Below are positions 1 through 6,664 of a DNA stretch of 15,245 bases, piece by piece. Both the position numbers and the translations under genes were made by a program. The notes under the pieces are model-generated. The model saw only the letters and a list, made by a program, of their open reading frames with translations. It searched no databases and was not told where the DNA came from. The stretch is from Euperipatoides rowelli. Taxonomy: Eukaryota; Onychophora; Udeonychophora; Euonychophora; Peripatopsidae. Within the stretch, counting starts at the first letter, position 1, and every line of letters begins with the position of its first letter. The stretch is taken from the NCBI GenBank assembly GCA_003024985.2, contig PXIH01S0002450.1, one strand, 5' to 3'.

Positions 1-672
1 GTAACTAATTAATAAAACATATTTCAATCAAATAAAATATAGTAATAAAGATATTCTGTGAATATACAGTATATTTACCTACAAAGAATTTAATTTTAAT
101 TTTAGAATTCTAAATCTACTTTTGTATTGTCTCCCCCTCCCCCTTCAAATAAGTTACTTTATATCTGTTGGATCCTTAATTATATTTCTGAAATAAATAA
201 ATAATAATCTGATCCATTTTTAATTCCTTCTAATGATGATGATAAATACATATTTTCAGATAAATCCCAATCATCTAACAATATCGTAAAAATTGATTTC
301 AGCAACTTTTAGAATGTAGTAAATACTAAGACATCCTCATCAAAATCATAACATTTTAAATGATATTCTCAGAAGACAATGATTTACAGTATTTAAAATA
401 TTATAATACTGTAAATAAGACAAGGTACAAATATTTTTTTTACTCAACTAAAATGTGACTATGAATGTTCAATTATTTGGTCCCCGAAGCAGATTTTTAT
501 ACAAATATTTTTTTTCCTGTGTAAGATGACATATGAGTCGACTCTTATTTTTAATTTTAAATAATTTATGTACGATATACAGTAGTTTGTAGAAAATTGT
601 CTTTTACCCTTTGTGGTCCTATGTCGGAAATTTTTGCCATTCTGGTCCGGAGTCTTAAATGTTTTGACTCTT
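1..672. other. Gene-free A+T-rich spacer
   Basis: No gene or element is recognised. It holds a short C/T tract at about 129-147 and four copies of the TACAGTA/TACTGTA word (65, 385, 407, 578). An 81-codon open frame on the minus strand at 459-704 crosses the left boundary of the foldback element and has no recognisable motif. Confidence 0.65.
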
Positions 673-676
673 TTAA
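673..676. repeat. Left target-site duplication TTAA of the foldback element
   Basis: TTAA directly precedes the left tip of the inverted repeat and is repeated at the right tip. It could instead be read as a TA duplication, because the neighbouring bases are also T and A. Confidence 0.6.
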
Positions 677-1149
677 AGTGTATTATCAGTGCTAATGTAA
701 ACAAAAGGTAAAATGATTTATTTTTACCTTAAAAGTCATGTTTAATTCATCATTTCTTCATATTTGATTAAATAATTAAGATAATCTCACTTTATTAAGC
801 AGTTTTCAAATTATGAAAAACGCTTGACATCAGGACACATCTTGACAGCGCTGTATTTTTAGGCACTGGCCTCTTATTATACAGATCTCGGAAATTTGGT
901 CTAATAGACAAAGGTTAGTAAAGGAGTATACTAAGAGGACAGTGCCTAAAAATACAGTGCTATCAAGATGACGTGTCCTGATGTCATGCAGCGCTTTTCA
1001 TGACATCAGGACACGTCATCTTGAAAACGGCTTAATAAACTGAGATTATCTTATTTAATCGAATATAAAGAAATGATGAATTAAACATGACTTTTAAGGT
1101 AAAAATAAATAATTTTAGCTTTTGTTTACATTACCACTGATAATACACT
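677..1149. mobile_element. Foldback / long-TIR MITE, 473 bp, flanked by TTAA
   Basis: Two arms of over 200 bp (about 677-882 and 926-1149) are reverse complements across a spacer of about 43 bases. The outer 130 bases match at roughly 94% (seven mismatches and one 4-base indel by eye). The tips read AGTGTATTATCAGTG and its complement, and TTAA stands immediately outside each tip (673-676 and 1150-1153), as expected for a target-site duplication of piggyBac-type transposition. A TA duplication (Tc1/mariner type) fits the same bases with the tips extended, so the superfamily is not settled. The arms lack the CCC start typical of piggyBac. It has no coding capacity, so it would depend on a transposase from elsewhere. 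Confidence 0.85.
963..1024. repeat. Perfect 26-bp hairpin nested in the right arm of the foldback element
   Basis: Bases 963-988 and 999-1024 are exact reverse complements with a 10-base loop (CAGCGCTTTT). The left arm keeps only one related half-stem (about 824-846), with the other half missing, so the arms of the element are not symmetrical here. The stem contains ATGACGTG/CACGTCAT, which resembles a CRE/bZIP site, but that may be accidental. Confidence 0.9.
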
Positions 1150-1153
1150 TTAA
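1150..1153. repeat. Right target-site duplication TTAA of the foldback element
   Basis: TTAA directly follows the right tip (…AATACACT). Outside it the two flanks diverge at once, which fixes this as the element boundary. Confidence 0.6.
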
Positions 1154-2395
1154 TACCTTGTTTATTGCTGTGTAGAACTTGTTACCAGTTTTAAATTATA
1201 ATACAATTAGAAAGCTCATGTTTTAGAAAGCTAACACTAGATGTGATGACCCCTAACTGATGTTAAAAAATTTTATATTACTTTTTAAAAACAACAATGG
1301 CTCATCAAAATCTAAAATATTTGACAAACTCGGAAGTGCCAGAAATATTAAAAAAACACTAGTTCTGATGGCGATTATTATTATTATATTACTATTTCGA
1401 CAATGTCTAGAAATGCTAATATTACTATACTTAAACAATTTTTTCTTTGTTCTGATTTAAAACAAAAACAATACTAATGCTTGTACTTACTATTTATATA
1501 GAAATAATTAAGACCTGGTGTAGCAGCTTAATCCCCAAAGGTTAAAAATAATTTAATTGCGCGTGACCTTTTAGTAGGCAGCTATAATTCTCTAAATCTA
1601 CTTTATACTTTGATTCCACTATTTAACATAGGATTGGAGGAGGAGGAGGAGGTTTTCAAGACTTAGACTAGACAGTCATTTGATTTTTTTTTCTTTCTAA
1701 TTTACCTGTATGTGCATAATCAAAGCATGAAGGAGGAGGAAATATATTAGTGAGTAACCAAACAAGTGGCACACCAATTCATTTCATTTTAAATGTACAG
1801 TATTTAAACAAAGCAAGCATTTTCAGGTTTGACTATTAGTGTGGGTTGTTGATTTCAGTCCTACTTTTTAAAAAGACTGGTGGCAGATTATCCGCTTGCG
1901 AAAAATTATTAGTTAAAATGTTCTGTTAAACTTACTATGTTCAGTATATGTGTAAACACTTATGTAAATATCTTATACAGAATACTGTGTTTTTCAACAA
2001 CATAATTTATAAAATTTACACAATTTTTTACATCAGGGATAGGTTTTCTAATCCAAAAGTATTTAGCAAGTCAAATCAATGGCTTTCTGTGCCATCAGTG
2101 CTGAGGATTAAACTCTAGGTAACTATATTAGATTATGTACACCTCTAAAAATGTACAGGAACATCTTTTTTTTTTTTTAAATTAAATTTCCCAAAGAAAA
2201 TTTAATGCCATTTATTTACATTGTTATATAAATTAATACTTTTTATAAGAATAATGTTTCTTGAATCTTCGGTTCATTTTTCTTCCAGCATTCTCAGCTT
2301 CGCAACCATTCAATTAGTCAAAGGAAATTACTATTGATTTTATACAGGAAAAAATCCCTAATATGGATCCCAGTAGAAAAAAAAGGATTCACAGT
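1154..2395. other. Gene-free A+T-rich spacer with GGA microsatellites
   Basis: The only clear structures are short (GGA) tracts at 1636-1652 and about 1729-1740. Open frames of about 60 codons occur on both strands at 1253-1460, but they mirror each other and are made of Ile/Asn/Lys/Phe-rich low-complexity sequence, so they are not accepted as genes. Confidence 0.7.
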
Positions 2396-2486
2396 TAGAG
2401 CTGCCCCAAATTCGAATCGGTAACCTCGGTAACTTTCTTAGCCATGTTGGTCCTTAATCTTACCTCATGACCAACCAGCCAGCAGG
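2396..2486 (-). repeat. Decayed tRNA-like (SINE head) fragment
   Basis: Read on the minus strand, GGCTGGTTGGTCATGAGG (about 2463-2480) looks like a tRNA D-arm / Pol III box A, and CGATTCGAATTTGGGG (about 2403-2418) looks like a T-arm / box B. The spacing of roughly 60 bases suits a tRNA-derived SINE rather than a working tRNA; I cannot fold a cloverleaf with a proper anticodon arm. Ends and family are unknown. Confidence 0.4.
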
Positions 2487-2551
2487 ATCAAGTGTCTTTT
2501 GTTTTGATTGATGGATTTCTTTTAAAATTAAATTTCTAATTGAAAAAGTTT

Positions 2552-2559
2552 ATTTACAC
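2552..2559. repeat. Left 8-bp target-site duplication (ATTTACAC) of the hAT element
   Basis: Identical to 3127-3134 and directly adjacent to the CAG tip. Eight base pairs is the standard hAT duplication length, and the lack of mismatches suggests a fairly recent insertion or chance preservation. Confidence 0.88.
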
Positions 2560-3126
2560 CAGTGGTTCCCAATTTTTTTACATGTGAGGACGTCTTTTCC
2601 GACTATATAAGTTGCGGACCACCAGCTCATGCACACACAAAAAAAAGATATGATTGATGAGCTTTTTTTTTTTTAGGAACACCAGCTTATATGTACGGTA
2701 ATATCTTAATATCACACTGACCCTAAATCATATTAAAAAATAAGTAAGAAATAAAATAATACACTCTACTGCAGACAGAATGCAAGCTGACCTCTGAGTT
2801 GCTGATTTTGAGCTTGAGCATGTTGCCTATCTGGGATCCAGACGCTAGTGTAGCGCCATGCGGTGATTGGAATGTGAAAGAGTTTTATTTTGTTTATATG
2901 TGACATTTGCAGTAGGAGTAGGAATAAACATTGTAGCAAGTAAAAACGGTAATCTGTCTTTAACAACCACTATCAATGTGTTTTTTTTAATAAAACTATA
3001 TTCAAAATACAACTAATTACATTTGTTCATTCTTTCAACAAATAATTGCATATACAGTATTTATTTTATCAATTTTAAAAAAAAAATCNTTGAATATAGT
3101 CATGGACCACAGGTTGGAACCCCCTG
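2560..3126. mobile_element. Non-autonomous hAT-family DNA transposon, 567 bp
   Basis: The left end reads CAGTGGTTCCCAATTTTTTT and the right end, reverse-complemented, CAGGGGGTTCCAACCTG. These are imperfect terminal inverted repeats of the form widespread in hAT/Charlie elements. GCGGACCACC near the left end and ATGGACCAC near the right end are further shared subterminal sequence. The ends are bordered by a perfect 8-bp duplication, ATTTACAC, the length hAT transposases produce. No intact transposase is present. A short plus-strand stretch at 2771-2839 (ADRMQADL, stop, VADFELEHVAYL) faintly recalls the C-terminal end of hAT transposases, which would make this an internally deleted copy. One ambiguous base (n) is at 3089. 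Confidence 0.88.
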
Positions 3127-3134
3127 ATTTACAC
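3127..3134. repeat. Right 8-bp target-site duplication (ATTTACAC) of the hAT element
   Basis: Directly follows the CTG tip and is identical to 2552-2559. Sequence on either side of the pair shows no further similarity. Confidence 0.88.
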
Positions 3135-4260
3135 TACTTACATGTACAACAATCTATTTATTCAATTACAATATAATAATATGTCAAAGTTCAATGAAAT
3201 AAAGGCAGAAAAAAATTACATTTAATATTTTTTAACTGTTCACCTGTAGAGGACTTTACTCTTCAGCCAATGTCAGGGATTGTATTCTAGATAGTGCAGA
3301 GCCTCAAATTCAGTGATATCAATTCTACTGTCCTATCTTAAAATATTTTTAATGCATTTAAAATATGCTACAGTATTTTATGAATAATGCAAATTTTTAT
3401 ACAGTACTGGTATACAAGTTTTTATGTGACTAAGCCTGGCAAATAATGAAACTTTTTTTAAAAAAATGATTAAAAATATAATATGTAAGAATTTGTTTGT
3501 TTTCACAATTAAATAAGTTAATACCAAGACATTATCAGGATTTCATAAATTCCACAAATATTTCACACGGCAAATAAATAAATCAGCATTGTTAACAGTC
3601 AGACCAAACATTCCCACAACCTGTTGTCTGGGATATTGTCCGTTGGAAATAATATCAACTTATACAATAATACCCATGCTATTCAGGTTAGTACACCAAT
3701 AAAATATAATTAAATAATCGATTGCAATAGTGGGAGGATATTACAAACAAGCAGTAGGCTAGTGATTCATTACACCAGTAAGTATGATTACATCATTATA
3801 TGCTAGTCAATCTTCAATGTACAGTTCTTAGTTATATTTTAAATTGATAAATCAACACAATTTTCTCTCATTATTCCACCTTGCATCATCAGAAATAACT
3901 CAATTTACTGATATCAATTACAGTAGAGAACCAAAATCTTAACACTTAAATTTAATTTTTGATACCTTTCTTTTTGATATTCAATTTTTTTTTTAAAAAA
4001 GCTTTCAAAGATTAAGAAAAGATTGGTCTTCAATAATCTCTAAATATTTAAAAAAAAGAAAATAGTACTATTAGTACAAAAAAAAAAATCAATGATAATT
4101 AAATTATATAATTTGTATGCTTAATTTTAGCTTTTTTTAAATTAAAATCTTTTGCCATTTACTTGCAATTTTATCAATACATTACTTAGTTGTTATTCAC
4201 GATATAAAAATAAATTTTCTTAGAAACAAAAATCAAATATCTAAAATTAGAAATGTAACA
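3135..4260. other. Gene-free A+T-rich spacer
   Basis: No coding segment, RNA gene or bounded repeat is recognised. It contains four TACAGTA words (3369, 3400, 3919 and, just beyond, 4406) and several poly(A)/poly(T) tracts around 3980-4090. Confidence 0.65.
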
Positions 4261-4428
4261 TGTTTTTGTAATTTGCTTGGATGATTTTCTGGATTCCACG
4301 TCCGGTGAATTGCTGACATCTCTTATTGTTTACAAGACTCCACTAGTGGTAGATTGCTGTCTTTTTTATTTTTGTCTTATGCTTCTTATGCCACTCCAAT
4401 TTAGATACAGTAACTTACACATTTCAAA

Positions 4429-4557
4429 ATGGCTAGAAAAAGATCTCTGAAAGATGCAGAAATTTATACTATATTAGAAGACGAAATGGGCACAGATACA
4501 GACTCGGAATTGAATTTCAGCGATGAAATTTATGTGCACTCTGAACATTTTAATTAA
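4429..4557 (+). pseudogene. 42-codon relic resembling the N-terminus of a piggyBac-type transposase
   Basis: ATG at 4429 sits in a good initiation context (AAAATGG) and opens a frame that begins MARKRSLKDAEIYTILEDEM, followed by an acidic Asp/Ser/Glu-rich stretch (GTDTDSELNFSDE), then stops at 4555-4557. A basic start, an 'eI...iLe' helix and an acidic tail are typical of piggyBac-family transposase N-termini, which are otherwise about 550-600 residues long. No DDD catalytic core follows: the frame runs directly into noncoding tandem repeats. The roughly 170 bases upstream are richer in G+C than the surroundings and could be the old 5' leader. The reading rests on general resemblance of a short, low-complexity segment, so it is tentative. 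Confidence 0.35.
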
Positions 4558-4900
4558 TATTTTTCGTAATGGTAATAAATGCAATTGATTAGTATAGGCA
4601 ATCGCATGACACATCGGAATAAATAATATTAAATCTAAGTAAGATAGAAACAAACTTTAAATATATTTATTTTATTTTTTGTAAGGCATTCAAATATCCA
4701 AATTACAAAAAAATCCAACAAAGATTTTTTTAAAATTAATATTTTTCATAATGTCGGGTAAATTACTCGATTATGAAACACAGGCAGTATAGGCTATCCC
4801 ATAAACACATCGGAATAAATAATAGTAAATCTAAATAAGATAGAAACCAACTTTAAATATATTTTATTTTTTATAAGGAATTCAAATATCCAAATTAAAA
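4553..4900. repeat. Tandem direct duplication, two units of about 160-165 bp
   Basis: Unit 1 spans about 4553-4712 and unit 2 about 4735-4900. Both begin ATTAATATTTTTC, share ACATCGGAATAAATAATA in the middle and end CAAATATCCAAATTA. The offset between matching positions is 182 at the start, 196 in the middle and 192 near the end, showing small indels. Unit 1 begins within the last codons of the transposase-like frame, so the repeat may be transposon 3' sequence. Confidence 0.85.
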
Positions 4901-4952
4901 AATATTTTTCGAAGTTGCCAATAAAAAATAAAAAAAAATCCAGAATTTCTTA

Positions 4953-4985
4953 TTAACCCTTATAGTGGCTTTTCTGTTTGACACA
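4953..4985. mobile_element. Possible unpaired piggyBac-like transposon end (TTAA-CCC)
   Basis: TTAA (4953-4956) is followed by CCCTTATAGTGGC, the target-plus-CCC arrangement that starts piggyBac-type elements, pointing rightward. I found no convincing partner end. GGG-TTAA at 7883-7889 is in the right orientation, but its terminal bases match poorly beyond CCC. It may be a solo end or coincidence. Confidence 0.3.
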
Positions 4986-5375
4986 CATTTTTTTTTTTTT
5001 TTTTGATTTTTAAAATCTGCATTAAATTTTGATTTTAAAAATGTATAAGTTTATTCTTATATGTTTGATAATATTTGTATTAGCCACCTTAAATTCAAAA
5101 CTTGATGAATATGGTAGCCTATACCATAAGCCTAATTATCCCTGCATATGTGCAAAAAAATCATTAGATATTCATGTAAACCATTTTAAAATTATTTTTT
5201 CTATATTTCTAATCAAAATTTACAAAAAAAAAAAAAAAAAATTGATTTTTGTTTTTTATTTTGGACCGGTAGAATCCAAATTCTCTGAATTGAGTGGAGT
5301 GATTAATTAAGTGCAAGAAAAATTGGTGTTTTCAGTGATGATGACTCATAATGCCATTTTGTGTTACAATTATGT

Positions 5376-5512
5376 TCCTACCATTAATATTACTTTTATA
5401 AAATATAGACATCCTAGCATTAAAAAAATTTTCTACACCATCAACGGGTTGCTCCTACTCATTAGCATACTTTTATAAAGCATATAAGTCCAGACATTGA
5501 AAAAAAAATTTA
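5376..5512. repeat. Diverged tandem duplication, 77-bp period
   Basis: Two units start CCTACCATTAATATTACTTT and CCTACTCATTAGCATACTTT. Both continue with ACTTTTATAAA (5392 and 5469, offset 77) and then an AGACAT/AGCATT-type segment followed by an A-tract. Several substitutions separate the copies, so the duplication is not recent. Confidence 0.65.
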
Positions 5513-5514
5513 AG

Positions 5515-6435
5515 TCTGAAGTGAAGATAATTTTTTTTTATCTGATCACATAAATTGACAATTTATTGTGGTGGTAAAAAGATGCTCTTATCCTTTACAT
5601 ATTTTTTAAAAACAGTGAGAGAAATTTTTAGATTTATCAAGTCAAATGTCACTTTTTTATTGAAGCTTGGAAATAACCAGTACGGGTATTTATTTTCACT
5701 CTATGCTTCATTAACAATATGATTTAGACGTAATCCTTATTCACCATTTAAAATATAACCTGATTCATACAATAAGCCAATACAGAAAAAAAAACTAAGA
5801 CAATAAAATAACATAGAAAAAAAAACATTTTTATTCCATTTATCAGCTCCCCCTATTCTCATACAATGTATGGTCGTGAATTTTGTAAACAGTCCCCAGA
5901 CAGTTTAATCTAATGGCAATCATATGAATACTTAGCCTAATAAAATTAAGATTCAACAAGAAAATATACAGTATATACTGTACATCAGTTATCCAAATGT
6001 TTGGATTTAAACATCATCCTATCACTGTAACAGCAAAATGTAGAATCGGATGTATTTTGAATGTTGACATTTTCAACCAATAGCCAAGGAGTTTATAATT
6101 CTATCTACCTTTTTCTATATTTTGATAAAATTTCAATTAAAAATGTTATTTAATTAATTTTTCTTTTAATCTTATCAAAATAGTGAATTTATTAGGATTG
6201 ATTTTATTTCCATAAAAACTCTTTCTCTAGACTCCTTTCAAAGTAACTTAACACTCAATTACTTTTTGCTCAAATACTTTTTTAGTAACTTTCCCATCAC
6301 CATTTGTTGGATGTTATACTAAGGATAGATAGGCTACTACTCTATAAAAATTTATATTGGCTAGTAATACTATAGTGAAGCTGTAACATCAAGTTTATAG
6401 ACAGTGTATAAGCAATAGTATACTACACATTATGT
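5515..6435. other. Gene-free A+T-rich spacer
   Basis: No gene or bounded element is recognised. The one notable site is the 16-bp palindrome at 5967-5982. Confidence 0.65.
5967..5982. repeat. 16-bp perfect palindrome TACAGTATATACTGTA, copy 1
   Basis: The palindrome lies within a 21-base stretch (5962-5982) that recurs exactly at 7321-7341. No function is known to me. Confidence 0.85.
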
Positions 6436-6439
6436 AAAT

Positions 6440-6640
6440 CGAGGTGCGATAGTCCAGTCAGGAGCACACAGGACTGATGCATCTCAAGACATGTAGTCCA
6501 GGGAACAGGTTCAATTCTCAGGGGTGCCAGTACCTCCGGGGTTTTTCTGGGCCCAGATGAAAGTGGCATTTTTCTAAACATGAAAAACACCATTTGATCT
6601 TGAGTGCAAAAAAAAATATGCCACTGTAGCCTGGGTCTTA
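6440..6640 (+). mobile_element. tRNA-derived SINE
   Basis: The 5' part carries a tRNA-like internal Pol III promoter: TAGTCCAGTCAGG at 6450-6462 fits box A and GGTTCAATTCT at 6508-6518 fits box B (GGTTCRANNCC). A non-tRNA body follows, with CCTCCGGGG, the palindrome CTGGGCCCAG (about 6547-6556), a short inverted pair GTGGCATTTTT / AAAAATATGCCAC, and an A-run near 6608. The segment is richer in G+C than its flanks. Both ends are approximate because no target-site duplication was found, and the 58-base spacing of the boxes is longer than in a real tRNA. The family was not recognised. Confidence 0.7.
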
Positions 6641-6664
6641 AAATGGTTAAGCTAGAGACGGAAG

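Noticed and set aside
459-704. 81-codon minus-strand frame with a basic stretch (KGKRQF)
   Set aside because: It starts inside the foldback element and ends outside it, so it cannot predate the insertion, and it has no homology I can recognise.
1253-1460. Overlapping 61- and 66-codon frames on opposite strands
   Set aside because: They occupy the same low-complexity DNA and mirror each other (poly-Ile on both strands); neither has a recognisable motif.
107-1605. Shared 13-mer CTAAATCTACTTT at about 108 and 1592
   Set aside because: Matches of this length are expected several times by chance at this base composition, and the flanks do not align.
2766-2966. 66-codon minus-strand frame within the hAT element
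   Set aside because: It lies opposite the weak transposase-like reading and has no motif; most likely a shadow.
5029-5310. 93-codon plus-strand frame starting with a signal-peptide-like hydrophobic segment (MYKFILICLIIFVLA)
   Set aside because: T-rich DNA yields hydrophobic Phe/Ile/Leu stretches by default. The frame also runs through an 18-base A-tract giving poly-Lys and has no family resemblance.
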